Source: Acidimicrobiales bacterium
GTDB taxonomy: Bacteria > Actinomycetota > Acidimicrobiia > Acidimicrobiales > Aldehydirespiratoraceae
DNA: 64,000 nucleotides
Reading direction: 5' to 3'
Assembly (NCBI GenBank): GCA_029263215.1
Contig: JAJCXY010000126.1
Location: forward strand, 1-64,000
Shown here: positions 8,340 to 17,371 of the stretch, one piece after another
How positions within the stretch are numbered: the stretch's first letter is position 1
Layout: each line of letters opens with the position of its first letter
The notes under the pieces: model-generated
Database searches by the model: none
Told to the model about the DNA's origin: nothing
What the model saw: the letters and a program-made list of their open reading frames with translations, nothing else
Program-made: the position numbers and the translations under genes

Positions 8340-9458
8340 ATGGAAACCCACATCACCGGCCCAGACGTTGGGCCCCCAACGCTCGAGCGCATCCGCCGGG
8401 CGCCGAAGGTAGTGCTCCACGACCATCTCGACGGTGGTCTCCGCCCCACCACGATCATCGAACTGGCCGATGAGATCGGCTACTCGGGTCTTCCCACCAT
8501 CGATGCCGACGAACTCTCGAAGTGGATGCTCCGAGGAGCCGACCGCAAGGACCTGACCCTCTACCTCGAAACGTTCGCTCACACCGTCGGGGTGATGCAG
8601 ACCAGCGAGTCGATCCATCGCGTCTCACGGGAATGTGCTGAAGATCTTGCCGCCGATGGTGTCGTCTACGCCGAGATCCGGTTCGCGCCCGAACTCCACA
8701 CCGAACGGGGTTTGTCGATCGACGACGTCATCGAGGCGGTGGTGGCCGGACTCGACGAAGGTTCTCATGGAACCGATCTCACCGTCCGAGTGCTCTGTTC
8801 GGCCATGCGCCATCTCGATCGTGGCCTCGAGATCGCCCAGGCGGCGGTGCGGTGGCGCGACCAGGGCGTGGTGGGATTCGACATCGCCGGCCCCGAGGAC
8901 GGCTTCCCGCCCGACGACCATCTCCTGGCATTCCAATTCTGCCAACGCCACAACTTCCACATCACCATCCACGCCGGCGAGGCCTACGGTCCCCGATCGA
9001 TCTGGAAAGCGGTCCAGTTCTGTGGTGCCGAGCGCCTCGGTCACGGAATCCGCATCATGGAAGACATCGAGACCGGGCCCGACGGTGAACGCACCCTCGG
9101 CCGCCTGGCCCAATTCCTGCGCGATACCCGCACCCCGCTCGAGGTCTGCCCGACGAGCAATGTCAACACCGGGGTGGTCGATCGCATCGAGGACCACCCG
9201 ATCGATGAGCTCATCCAACTCCGCTTCCGAGTCACGATCAACACCGACAACCGGCTGATGTCGGGCGTCTCGATGAGCTCGGAGATGTTGGCCCTCGTCG
9301 ACGCCTTCGGCTACGGCTGGGGTCGCCTTCGCTGGCTCACCGTCAACGCCATGAAATCGAGCTTCCTTCCGTTCCGGGAGCGGCTCCAGATCATCGAACA
9401 GATAATCAAGCCGCGCTATGCGCCCCTCGAGGCCTGGAGCGACGAGCCCCCAGTCTGA
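8340..9458 (+). CDS. add: Adenosine deaminase
   Basis: Converts adenosine or deoxyadenosine to inosine or deoxyinosine. 372 residues from the ATG at 8340. Zinc and catalytic motifs are all present: HDHLDGG (HxH at residues 27-29), HAGE (zinc His and general-acid Glu), a following HGIRI block, CPTSNVNTG, and INTDNRLMSG supplying the last metal aspartate. The substitution of TDN for the more common TDD is seen in actinobacterial deaminases as I recall. An upstream TTG at 8310 is possible but would add an unconserved tail. It fits the nucleoside importer upstream, channelling imported adenosine toward inosine. Confidence 0.92.
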   Translation: METHITGPDVGPPTLERIRRAPKVVLHDHLDGGLRPTTIIELADEIGYSGLPTIDADELSKWMLRGADRKDLTLYLETFAHTVGVMQTSESIHRVSRECAEDLAADGVVYAEIRFAPELHTERGLSIDDVIEAVVAGLDEGSHGTDLTVRVLCSAMRHLDRGLEIAQAAVRWRDQGVVGFDIAGPEDGFPPDDHLLAFQFCQRHNFHITIHAGEAYGPRSIWKAVQFCGAERLGHGIRIMEDIETGPDGERTLGRLAQFLRDTRTPLEVCPTSNVNTGVVDRIEDHPIDELIQLRFRVTINTDNRLMSGVSMSSEMLALVDAFGYGWGRLRWLTVNAMKSSFLPFRERLQIIEQIIKPRYAPLEAWSDEPPV

Positions 9459-9495
9459 TCGCCGACCTGGCACCCACATCCCCACCGTGGGTGGC

Positions 9496-9501
9496 TAGGG
9501 T
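9496..9501 (+). promoter_or_regulatory. Leaderless-type -10 (TAGGGT) of the M16 peptidase gene
   Basis: TAGGGT, then TTCACGC, then ATG at 9509: a seven-base gap with no Shine-Dalgarno. This argues against the GTG at 9491, which would lie upstream of the hexamer. Confidence 0.55.
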
Positions 9502-9508
9502 TTCACGC

Positions 9509-12448
9509 ATGAAACTGCGGCGGTGGCTGGCCCTCGCGCTCGCCTTCGCCCTCGTGTCGGCTGCGTGTTCTCAGAAGACTCCTCAAGAACTGGCCGACGA
9601 CTACCCAGTCGGCGTCGCCGAGAACGCCGACGACTCCAACTCCGACGGCGATAACGACAGCGACCCCGACGACGATTCGGGAGACTCCGACGATGAGGGT
9701 CTCACCGGCACTCGCTCCCCGGTAGCTCCTGCTCCCGACACCACGCCGCTGGGGCTCGACCCCGACTTGAGGTTGGGCACCCTCGACAACGGACTCACCT
9801 ACTACCTGCGCGACAACGATGCGCCCGGCGGCGCCCTCGACCTCCGATTGGTTGTGAACGCCGGATCGGTCCAGCAACTCGTGCCCGACAGCGGCGGCGC
9901 CCACTTCCTCGAGCACATGATGTTCAACGGCACCACGTCGTTTCCGGGCAATGAACTCGATCGGGCCCTCCAAAGGCTCGGCATCCGGTTCGGCCCCGAC
10001 CTCAACGCCTTCACCAGCTACGACGAAACCGTCTACATCCTGAGTGCCACCACCGGCGACCGTGATGCGGTCACCACCGCCTTCGATGTGATTGCGGAAT
10101 GGGCTTCGTCGGCCACCATCGACCCTGCCGAGGTCGTGGCCGAACGCGGAGTCGTGCGCGACGAACTGCGCCAGCGAAGGGAGTCCGTCGAAGGGATCAT
10201 CTTCGACGAGTTCGAGCGCATCTACACCCAGGGAACTCCATACGCGGGCTACCAAGTGGTCGGCGATGCCGGGAAGGTGGAAAACACCGAAGGAGCGTCT
10301 CTCCGCGAGTTCTACGAGCGTTGGTATCGACCCTCCAACATGGCCGTGGTGGTGGTGGGCGACATGTCCGTCGGCGACATGGAGGAACTCCTCATCGACC
10401 GTTTCGCGGCCTTCGCCCCCCGCGGCGATGACCATCCAGAACGCTCCGACATCGAGATCACACCGAGTCCGGAGCCCTTCGCCTCGATCGTCACCCACCC
10501 CGACAATGTCGTCGACAACCTGTCGATCGATATTCCCGCCACGGTCTGGGACACAGGCACCGTGGGCGGTGCCCAACTCGTCGTGTGGGAGACGCTCATC
10601 GCCGAGATGATCACCAACCGCCTCACCGACGCCTGGTTCGAAGGAGACCTCGAAGTGGATCAGGAACCATGGCTCGGTGAGTTTGCCATCAATCGAGGCC
10701 TGCGCTACTTCGGCAGCAACCTGCAGGGCGCCGACCTGGCCACCTCACTTGAGCAATACCTCGGCCTCCTGCGCGGCGCCGCCGACGGCTTCACCGGAGC
10801 CGAACTGGATGCGGCTCTCGCCTCTTATCGCGCCGGGCTCGATGCCCGAGAAGATTCTCTCGGCTCGATCCAGGACTGGGAGTACGCAACCACCTACACC
10901 AACCACTTCCTTGCCGGCACCAGCGCAGAGGCACCAGCCGACGCCATCGACCGAGAGCGAGCCGTCCTCGATGCCGTCGACGTCGGTCGGCTCGCCGATC
11001 ACTGGGCTTGGATGCTCGAAACCGGCGGACCCATCATCGTCGCCATCGGTGCCGATGAGACCACCCTCCCCACCGCCGACGCCATGCTGGAGATCGCCGC
11101 ATCCACCATCGGCACGGAGCGGGCCGACGTGGGCCGATCGATCGACCGCTTAATGGACCCGCTCGACGGCGTCGATCCCGTGCGCACCGCTTCACGGGCC
11201 AACTCCGAAGGCACGGTGACCACCTGGGAGTTCGCCAACGGAGCCACCGTGGTGTTCCTGCCCACCCGAATCAGCGAGGGGTCGATCACGGTGCTGGCCG
11301 AGAGTCTCGGTGGCTATTCCGGGCTCGACTCCGGCTCGGCCGCCCTCGTCGGCCTGGCCACCGATGCAGTTTCGCAGTCGGGCGTCGCCGAGATCACCCC
11401 GAGCCAACTCGACCGCTTCCTCGCCGACAAGTCGGTCTCGCTCAGCCCCTTCATCGCTTCGGAAACCGAAGGATTCTCCGGCTCGTCCACCACCGACGAC
11501 ATGGAGGTCCTCTTCCAACTCCTTCACCTGCTCACCACCGCGCCCCGCATCGACGACACAGGCTTCGCCAGCGCCCTTGCCAACGGCGAAATCCTCCAGC
11601 AGAGCGTCGGCAGCGATCCGGCCACCGCGGCCTCGCTCGCCCTCAGTGAGCTGATCTACCAGGGCGACTTCCACTCCTGGATCCCGTCCGATTCCCAACT
11701 GCAGTCCGCCACTCCTGGGGGCCTGCTCGATGTCTACAACAGCCGATTGGCCACGGTCGACGACCTCATCGTTTCCATCGTGGGCGACGTCGACCCCGGC
11801 GATGTCGAACTCATCGCCCGCCGCTACATCGGCACCCTTCCCGGCGGTGCCGACGATACCTATGTCGACACCAGGCCCTCCCTCGATGATCGCATCGAGG
11901 CCCGCGACGTCACCCTCCCCGAGGGAACTGCCAACGGTGGCATCGAGCTTCTGTGGTCGTCCGAACAGCAATGGACCGATGCCACCGCCACCGCCGCCCT
12001 CTTGCTCGAGACGATCATCAACACCCGCATCGTCGAGACGGTGAGAGAAGAGCTCGGAGCTTCCTACGGCGGCTTCGCGAGCATCAGCCTCACCACGGTG
12101 CCCGACTCTCGGATCGATGGATACATTGCCATCGATGGTGATCCCAGCCGGCTCGACGAGATCCGCGCCACCATCTTCCGAGAGCTCGCCGATCTCGCCG
12201 CCGTCGGGCCGACCAACGACGAGTTCAGTCGTGCCGTGTCGGTGATCGCAAGCGACTACGACTTCGTCGACAACTGGCTCTTCATCACCGAAAACCTCGA
12301 GCTCGAACGCCATCCCGGCACCGAGATCATCACGACCGCGACGCGATCACGTCTCCTCAGCGAGGTGGGTCCCGCCGATGTCGAAGCTCTCGCTACCGCT
12401 CTGTTCGACCCCGACCGCTATCTCGAGGTCACACGCACGGGCGGGTGA
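9509..12448 (+). CDS. M16-family zinc metallopeptidase, lipoprotein
   Basis: Large two-module insulinase/pitrilysin-family peptidase, 979 residues. The N-terminus is a lipoprotein signal with lipobox ending VSAA-C at Cys20, so it should be anchored outside the membrane. Residues about 37-65 form an extremely Asp/Ser-rich linker (DSDPDDDSGDSDDE). The inverted zinc motif HFLEH is at residues 132-136 in the N-terminal half. The C-terminal half, after about residue 520, has the M16 inactive-module features, ending with a STxR-free region (EELGASYGGFASI). Family members degrade or process peptides. It lies 35 bases upstream of upp but is not obviously related in function. Confidence 0.9.
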   Translation: MKLRRWLALALAFALVSAACSQKTPQELADDYPVGVAENADDSNSDGDNDSDPDDDSGDSDDEGLTGTRSPVAPAPDTTPLGLDPDLRLGTLDNGLTYYLRDNDAPGGALDLRLVVNAGSVQQLVPDSGGAHFLEHMMFNGTTSFPGNELDRALQRLGIRFGPDLNAFTSYDETVYILSATTGDRDAVTTAFDVIAEWASSATIDPAEVVAERGVVRDELRQRRESVEGIIFDEFERIYTQGTPYAGYQVVGDAGKVENTEGASLREFYERWYRPSNMAVVVVGDMSVGDMEELLIDRFAAFAPRGDDHPERSDIEITPSPEPFASIVTHPDNVVDNLSIDIPATVWDTGTVGGAQLVVWETLIAEMITNRLTDAWFEGDLEVDQEPWLGEFAINRGLRYFGSNLQGADLATSLEQYLGLLRGAADGFTGAELDAALASYRAGLDAREDSLGSIQDWEYATTYTNHFLAGTSAEAPADAIDRERAVLDAVDVGRLADHWAWMLETGGPIIVAIGADETTLPTADAMLEIAASTIGTERADVGRSIDRLMDPLDGVDPVRTASRANSEGTVTTWEFANGATVVFLPTRISEGSITVLAESLGGYSGLDSGSAALVGLATDAVSQSGVAEITPSQLDRFLADKSVSLSPFIASETEGFSGSSTTDDMEVLFQLLHLLTTAPRIDDTGFASALANGEILQQSVGSDPATAASLALSELIYQGDFHSWIPSDSQLQSATPGGLLDVYNSRLATVDDLIVSIVGDVDPGDVELIARRYIGTLPGGADDTYVDTRPSLDDRIEARDVTLPEGTANGGIELLWSSEQQWTDATATAALLLETIINTRIVETVREELGASYGGFASISLTTVPDSRIDGYIAIDGDPSRLDEIRATIFRELADLAAVGPTNDEFSRAVSVIASDYDFVDNWLFITENLELERHPGTEIITTATRSRLLSEVGPADVEALATALFDPDRYLEVTRTGG

Positions 12449-12482
12449 AGCCCAACTCCGGATTGCGTGGCATGCTCACGGC

Positions 12483-13106
12483 GTGCAGGTTCATGTCATA
12501 GACCATCCCCTCGTCGCCGATCGTCTCACCCGAATGCGGGCCCGAGAGTCCGAGCGACCCACCTTTCGCCAGGCCTTGAGTGAGCTGAGCGGGTTCCTCA
12601 TCTACGAGGCCACCCGCGACCAGGCGATACAGGCAATCGAGATCGACACTCCCATGGGGCCCACTGTCGGCACCAGGGCCAGCGAGGTGCCGATTCTCGT
12701 GCCCGTCATGCGGGCCGGACTCGGCATGCTCGACGCTGCCCTCGATCTCCTCCCCGACGCCCGCACCGGATTCGTCGGCATGAAACGCGACGAAGAGACC
12801 CTGATCCCCCACGCCTACGTCAACACCGTCCCCGACTCGCTGGGCGGCCGCGACATCATGGTTCTCGATCCGATGCTCGCCACCGGCGGATCGGCCATCC
12901 GCACATGTGAACTGCTTCGTAGCTCCGGAGCCGGCACCATCACCCTCCTTTGTGCGCTTGCGTCGCCCGAGGGGATCGAGGCGTTGCGGTTGTCCGACAC
13001 TGTCGACCGCCTGTTCACCGCCTCGATCGACGAGAAGCTCAACGAGGTGGGATTCATCGTGCCGGGCCTCGGTGATGCCGGCGATCGCCAGTTCGGCCTG
13101 AATTGA
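12483..13106 (+). CDS. upp: Uracil phosphoribosyltransferase
   Basis: Makes UMP from uracil and PRPP in pyrimidine salvage. 207 residues from the GTG at 12483, matching the usual 206-210. Conserved blocks are the N-terminal VHVIDHPLVADRLTRMR, PVMRAGLGM, the PRPP loop VLDPMLATGGSA, and the uracil-binding C-terminus FIVPGLGDAGDRQFG. An open frame extends 105 bases upstream into the peptidase gene, but that extension is unlike the family. It overlaps the next gene by three bases (TTGA). Confidence 0.93.
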   Translation: MQVHVIDHPLVADRLTRMRARESERPTFRQALSELSGFLIYEATRDQAIQAIEIDTPMGPTVGTRASEVPILVPVMRAGLGMLDAALDLLPDARTGFVGMKRDEETLIPHAYVNTVPDSLGGRDIMVLDPMLATGGSAIRTCELLRSSGAGTITLLCALASPEGIEALRLSDTVDRLFTASIDEKLNEVGFIVPGLGDAGDRQFGLN

Positions 13107-14035
13107 GCGGGCCCGACCGCACCCTGGTCGCAGTCGCCCCCGACACCCTTCCCGAGATGCATGCCGCGCTCGTCCGGGCCGTGGAGGAGGCCGGGGCCAC
13201 AGTGGTGCCCATCGAGGAAGCAAGCGCCCTGGTTTTCGCCGACCCAATGGCCGCCGCGGCGTTTCCCGACCTGATCGAAAGGGGCCGCCACGTCGAGTGG
13301 ATCCAGCTCCCCTACGCCGGGGTGGAGACCTTCGCTCATCATCTCGATCATCAACACGTGTGGACGTGCGGTAAGGGCGCCTACGCACCCCCGGTGGCGG
13401 AGTGGATCATCACCGCTCTCCTCGCCGGGTTCCGGGAGATCCCCCGCTACGTGAGGGCATCTTCGTGGTCCGCCAGGGACGGCCGGAACCTCCTCGGCGC
13501 TCGCCTCTTGATCATCGGCGGTGGCGGAGTCACCGAGGCCCTGCTCGAGCTCCTGGAGCCATGGGGATGCCACACCACAGTCGTCCGCCGCAGTGATCGG
13601 CCCGTGGCCGGGGCCAGCCGCACCATCTCGGCTGAAGGTCTCAATGATGCCGTCGGCGACGTCGATGCGGTGATCGTGGCCGTGGCCCTCACCGAGGAGA
13701 CCACCGGGATCGTGGATGCCTCGCTCCTCGCCCGGATGCGGCCCGACGCATGGCTCATCAATGTGGGACGCGGCAAGCACGTCGTCACCGACGACCTCGT
13801 GGCCGCACTCACAGAGTCGACGATCGCCGGAGCAGTGCTAGATGTCACCGACCCTGAGCCACTTCCCGCCCGCCATGCCCTGTGGAGCCTCGACAATTGT
13901 GTGATCACTCCCCACGTCGGCAACACCGCGGAGATGGGCCGTCCCCTGATCGCCGAGCGGGTGCGCACCAATGTCGGCCACTGGATCGCGGATGAGCCCC
14001 TGGTCGGGCTCGTCGACGTCGATCTCGGCTACTGA
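13103..14035 (+). CDS. D-isomer-specific 2-hydroxyacid dehydrogenase family protein
   Basis: NAD(P)-dependent oxidoreductase of the D-2-hydroxyacid dehydrogenase family, 310 residues. The Rossmann glycine loop is LLIIGGGGVTEALLELL. The catalytic triad is visible as Arg in NVGRGKHVV, Glu in DVTDPEPLP and His in TPHVGNT. The N-terminal substrate domain is short and diverged, so the substrate cannot be named. The TTG start overlaps the upp stop, which suggests coupling; TTG is unusual but no better start exists nearby. Confidence 0.85.
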   Translation: MSGPDRTLVAVAPDTLPEMHAALVRAVEEAGATVVPIEEASALVFADPMAAAAFPDLIERGRHVEWIQLPYAGVETFAHHLDHQHVWTCGKGAYAPPVAEWIITALLAGFREIPRYVRASSWSARDGRNLLGARLLIIGGGGVTEALLELLEPWGCHTTVVRRSDRPVAGASRTISAEGLNDAVGDVDAVIVAVALTEETTGIVDASLLARMRPDAWLINVGRGKHVVTDDLVAALTESTIAGAVLDVTDPEPLPARHALWSLDNCVITPHVGNTAEMGRPLIAERVRTNVGHWIADEPLVGLVDVDLGY

Positions 14036-14051
14036 CGGCCAGAGGAGCCGG

Positions 14052-14057
14052 TAGCCT
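14052..14057 (+). promoter_or_regulatory. Leaderless-type -10 (TAGCCT) of the gene at 14067
   Basis: TAGCCT lies nine bases before the ATG. GAGGAG at 14042-14047 is about 19 bases from the ATG, too far for a normal Shine-Dalgarno. Confidence 0.45.
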
Positions 14058-14066
14058 CATCCCACC

Positions 14067-14648
14067 ATGCTCGACCATGTGTTCACCGATGCCATCGGCG
14101 CCCTCCGAGATGCTTTCGAAACCGCACGACTCGAGCGTCAGGCCTTCGAGGAGCGCTTCCAGAGCGATGTACTCCTCGGAGATCTCATGTGGCAGACCTC
14201 CTACGGGTTACCCGGTGAGGGCCTCCCACCCCGCGTGCAGGCCGACATCACCTGCAGCTGGCCCACCTGGTCACAGACCGCCTACCGCAGCTGGTACGTC
14301 GACGAGGAGTTCACCGAGCCGCCCCGTATCGAGATCGAAATCGTATTTCGCCGCCAACAACTCCTCACCCTCCCCGATCCGGCGGTGGTTGTCGGAGCCC
14401 TCCCTCTCGACTCGCCCCGTATCGGCCGTGAAGCCCTCACCCGCAGCGGGCCCACCGTCGAGTCGATCTATGGCCACGACCTCGACAAGCCCGAATATGC
14501 GATCGAGGTGAGCTATGAGGGCGCCTATGAGCTAGACGAAACCGGACTGGCCGACGGTTCGACCCTCGACCAGCATTTCGGTGCGCTGGGCGGCTGGATC
14601 GCCGCCACCCTGATGACGGTTGGCGATCTCTCGCTCGACAAGGCCTGA
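14067..14648 (+). CDS. Conserved hypothetical protein, 193 residues
   Basis: I do not recognise this protein. It is soluble and acidic, with an amphipathic N-terminal helix rich in Arg and Glu (about residues 8-30). Alternating hydrophobic strands with tryptophans follow (CSWPTWSQTAYRSWYVDEE). There is no signal peptide, transmembrane segment or recognisable catalytic motif. Codon use matches its neighbours, so it is probably real. It ends four bases from the convergent crotonase gene. Confidence 0.7.
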   Translation: MLDHVFTDAIGALRDAFETARLERQAFEERFQSDVLLGDLMWQTSYGLPGEGLPPRVQADITCSWPTWSQTAYRSWYVDEEFTEPPRIEIEIVFRRQQLLTLPDPAVVVGALPLDSPRIGREALTRSGPTVESIYGHDLDKPEYAIEVSYEGAYELDETGLADGSTLDQHFGALGGWIAATLMTVGDLSLDKA

Positions 14649-14651
14649 AGG

Positions 14652-15494
14652 TCAGAGCCCTCGCTCGACCTCGAGCAGGTCGTCGAAGTTGGCGTCGCGT
14701 TTCTCGGCCTGGGCCTGGAATGCCTCCACCATGTCGCCGGGTTGGAACATGCCGGTCTGCCAGGCCGCTATGTATTTCAGCGAGTCGGCGACGGAGTGAT
14801 CACGGGTGTAGTTGATCATCTCCTTCGTGCCATGGATGGCGAGCGGAGATTTCGACGCGATCTCGGCCGCTATCTCGTGCACCGCGGAGAGCATGGTGTG
14901 TTGGTCGACGAATACCTCGTTAACCAGGCCGAGCTCGGCTGCCCTCTGAGCCGGCATACGGCGTCCGGTGTAGGCGAGTTCGCGCGCCACGCCCTCCGGG
15001 ATGAGCTTGGGGAGGCGTTGGAGGGTGCCGACATCGGCGGTCATGGCGATGTTGATCTCCTGGATACAGAACCACGCGTCAGCGGTGGCATAACGACAAT
15101 CGGCGGCAGTGACCATGTCGATCGCGCCGCCGACGACCCCGCCCTGCATGGCCACCAGCACCGGCATCCGTGCCTCCTCCAGAGCCGTGAACGAGCGCTG
15201 GAGATGCAATACGTTGAGGCGAAGATTCGCCCTTTGCCGACCCACCTCACTGTCGTCGCCGGTGAGGGTGCCGCCGCCGAAGACGCTCAGGTCCATACCC
15301 GCGCAAAAGTGGCGGCCGGTGGAGGAGATGACGATCACCCGAGCGCGGCCCTGATCCGACAACTGGTCGATGATCTCGGGGAGTTCCGACCAGAACTCGG
15401 GGATCATCGTGTTGAGTTGATCGGGGCGAGAGAGTTGCAGATGGGCAACCCCATCGGCCTCTTCGAGTTCGAAACAGGTGTATCCCGTGTTCAC
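14652..15494 (-). CDS. Crotonase-family enzyme resembling delta(3,5)-delta(2,4)-dienoyl-CoA isomerase
   Basis: Enoyl-CoA hydratase/isomerase superfamily, 280 residues. The oxyanion-hole segments are HFCAGMDL and GGVVGGAIDM. The block ADCRYATADAWF followed by QEINIAMTADVGTLQRLPK closely matches the dienoyl-CoA isomerase (ECH1) active site. It keeps the acidic trio: Asp in the ADCR segment, Glu in QEI, and Asp eight residues later. That enzyme moves double bonds during oxidation of unsaturated fatty acids. The GTG start overlaps the stop of the diiron gene by four bases, as the third gene of a TetR-headed operon. The exact substrate is not known. Confidence 0.83.
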   Translation of the reverse strand: MNTGYTCFELEEADGVAHLQLSRPDQLNTMIPEFWSELPEIIDQLSDQGRARVIVISSTGRHFCAGMDLSVFGGGTLTGDDSEVGRQRANLRLNVLHLQRSFTALEEARMPVLVAMQGGVVGGAIDMVTAADCRYATADAWFCIQEINIAMTADVGTLQRLPKLIPEGVARELAYTGRRMPAQRAAELGLVNEVFVDQHTMLSAVHEIAAEIASKSPLAIHGTKEMINYTRDHSVADSLKYIAAWQTGMFQPGDMVEAFQAQAEKRDANFDDLLEVERGL

Positions 15495-16669
15495 TCGTCA
15501 CCTACTGCTGTGGAGGCCGCGGCAGCATTCATGTCGGCCTGCTTGGCTTCGAAATCTTCCTCGCTCAGGTCGTAGTCGGTGAACTCCGCTCCTGTGTCGG
15601 GCATGTGTTCGAACTCGATCACACCTATCTCGGTGAACTTTTCTCGCAGCCAGCCCTCACCGGCATCGAGGAGGCCGAGCTTGCGACAGTTGGGCACGAT
15701 CTTGGAGAACAGCATCCGCTGGAATACCTTCGATTCCTCGGGTGCGTCGAGCAGGCGCTTGCACATCTCGCGGGTATCGACTCCCATGTACTCCCAGACC
15801 TCCTGTTGGAGGAAGCGGTCGCGCATGCGCAGTGCGGCCTCAAAGGTGAACTCCTGGCGATGCCTGATCTCCGCCAGGGTCATGTCCTGATAGACCTCCT
15901 GGAGGCTCAGAACCCCGAAGGCCACGTGACGGGCCTCGTCGCTCATCACGTAGCGCAGGAGCTTCTTGAGCAGGGGTTCCTCGGTGAAATCGTGCATGAA
16001 GCCGAAGGCGGCCAACGCGAGGCCCTCAACCATGATCTGCATGCCCAGGTAGGTCATGTCCCATTCGGAATCATTGATGATGTCGTCGAGGAGCAGACCG
16101 AGATGGGGGTTGATGGGATAGCCCCCACCGAGCTTCTCGTCGAGATAGCGAGCGAAGACCTCCACATGGCGGGCTTCGTCGACAACCTGGGTGGCGGCGT
16201 AGTATTTGGCGTCGATCCAGGGCACCGTCTCCACAATCTTGGCGGTGCAGAGCAGGGCACCCTGCTCGCCGTGCATGAACTGGCTGAGGCGCCACTTCGA
16301 GGACTGGAGTCCGAACTCCTCCCACTCCTTGTCGCCCCACTTGTAGAGCGGGGAGGTGGGGTCCTCCTGAAGGGAGGGGTCGCCGATCTGGAGTTCGGCC
16401 TGGAGATTGAGCGCCTGGTACGGGTCGACCTCGATCGACCAGTCGAGATCGGTGGTGGCGTTCCACTGGGAGGTCTTGGCCTTCTCGTAGAGCCTGTCGA
16501 GCCTTAGCCTCTCGCCCTTGTCGTAGTTCCACGTGAAGATGGCGTCGGCGTTGTCCTCGACCATGTGCACGATCTCGTCGGGGTTTGCGTTGGCCTTGGC
16601 GATCTCGATGATGGCGTCGACGTCGTTGGCGTCGTCGCGGCCGATGATCTCGCGGTCGGTGAGTGCCAT
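15491..16669 (-). CDS. Ferritin-like (R2-type) diiron-carboxylate protein
   Basis: 392 residues from the ATG at 16669, mostly helical. The diiron ligands are readable as two helical pairs: Glu in HGEQGALL followed by DEARHVEVF (ExxH), and Glu in MVEGLALAAFG followed by DEARHVAFG (ExxH). This is the arrangement of the ribonucleotide reductase R2/ferritin-like superfamily. It lacks the C-terminal features of true NrdB and no R1 gene is nearby, so an oxygenase or desaturase-type role is more likely. The start shares one base with the tetR stop (TGATG), so the two are coupled. A longer open frame begins 96 bases earlier but lies inside tetR. Linkage to a dienoyl-CoA isomerase hints at lipid or acyl metabolism. 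Confidence 0.8.
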   Translation of the reverse strand: MALTDREIIGRDDANDVDAIIEIAKANANPDEIVHMVEDNADAIFTWNYDKGERLRLDRLYEKAKTSQWNATTDLDWSIEVDPYQALNLQAELQIGDPSLQEDPTSPLYKWGDKEWEEFGLQSSKWRLSQFMHGEQGALLCTAKIVETVPWIDAKYYAATQVVDEARHVEVFARYLDEKLGGGYPINPHLGLLLDDIINDSEWDMTYLGMQIMVEGLALAAFGFMHDFTEEPLLKKLLRYVMSDEARHVAFGVLSLQEVYQDMTLAEIRHRQEFTFEAALRMRDRFLQQEVWEYMGVDTREMCKRLLDAPEESKVFQRMLFSKIVPNCRKLGLLDAGEGWLREKFTEIGVIEFEHMPDTGAEFTDYDLSEEDFEAKQADMNAAAASTAVGDE

Positions 16670-17313
16670 CAGGTGTGGCCTTTCTTGGTGGGCGACCCGG
16701 CGACGGCGTCGCTCTGGGTTGGGGGTAGGGCAGATCGGATGATGCGCTTGATGACGGTGGTCCACTCATCAGCGGCGGGAAGTGGCTTGTCGATGTTGGC
16801 GAACACGACAAAACCGAGTGAGATCGCGTGGCAGAGGGCGACAACCGCGTCGGTGGGGAGAGCAGGATCGATTACACCGGTTGCCTTGCCCTGATCCACC
16901 ATTACCGCGAGACGCTCTTCTTGTTCGGCAAAACGGATGTTGAGCATGGTCCGAAATTCAGGATCACGATGGGCGGCGCTCACGGCCTCCATCAGGAGAG
17001 CATCGGTGGCACCTTCGCGCACGAGCAGGTCGGCGCCGAGAGACTCGAGGATGTCGGCCACCGAGGCATCGCCATCGGCGGTGAGCAGCTGGGACAACTC
17101 CGCTGTCATCACCAGATCGAGGGCGTCGAGCAGCATCTCCTGCTTGCCGGCCCAGCGTGAGTAGATGGCGCCGGTGGTGACACCGGCGCGGCGGGCGATC
17201 GCCGCAACCCCCGCCTTGTCGAGGCCTCGCTCCGCGAAGATGTCGATGGCGGCGCCGAGCAGGCGTTTGGTGAGGAGATCGTGGTCGGACGTGGTGAGAT
17301 CGACTAGCGTCAT
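16669..17313 (-). CDS. TetR-family transcriptional regulator
   Basis: 214 residues with the classic N-terminal DNA-binding domain at about 10-58: AAIDIFAERGLDKAGVAAIARRAGVTTGAIYSRW, in which TTGAIYSRW is the recognition helix. The C-terminal ligand domain is helical and variable. It heads the operon with the diiron protein and crotonase. A 16-base imperfect palindrome overlaps its promoter, so autoregulation is likely, with an acyl-type effector possible from the operon content. Confidence 0.9.
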   Translation of the reverse strand: MTLVDLTTSDHDLLTKRLLGAAIDIFAERGLDKAGVAAIARRAGVTTGAIYSRWAGKQEMLLDALDLVMTAELSQLLTADGDASVADILESLGADLLVREGATDALLMEAVSAAHRDPEFRTMLNIRFAEQEERLAVMVDQGKATGVIDPALPTDAVVALCHAISLGFVVFANIDKPLPAADEWTTVIKRIIRSALPPTQSDAVAGSPTKKGHT

Positions 17314-17321
17314 TTCGACTG

Positions 17322-17327
17322 ATGATA
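17322..17327 (-). promoter_or_regulatory. Leaderless-type -10 (TATCAT) of the tetR operon
   Basis: TATCAT on the minus strand, eight bases before the ATG at 17313, with no Shine-Dalgarno between. Confidence 0.5.
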
Positions 17328-17339
17328 ACGATTATTATC
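17324..17339 (+). promoter_or_regulatory. Candidate TetR operator, GATAA-N6-TTATC
   Basis: Arms GATAA and TTATC separated by six bases, in an AT-rich patch within GC-rich DNA, between the divergent tetR and lysE genes and overlapping the tetR -10. Size and placement are typical of a TetR autoregulatory site. Confidence 0.5.
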
Positions 17340-17365
17340 GAAGGTCGAAACCTCGCCGGTCGGCC

Positions 17366-17371
17366 TAGGAT
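17366..17371 (+). promoter_or_regulatory. Leaderless-type -10 (TAGGAT) of the LysE-family gene
   Basis: TAGGAT lies eight bases before the ATG at 17380; the gap CCGAATCC has no Shine-Dalgarno. Confidence 0.5.

Noticed and set aside
15491..16669. Ribonucleotide reductase R2 (nrdB) call for the diiron protein
   Set aside because: No nrdA nearby and no recognisable R2 C-terminal tail; only the superfamily can be supported.
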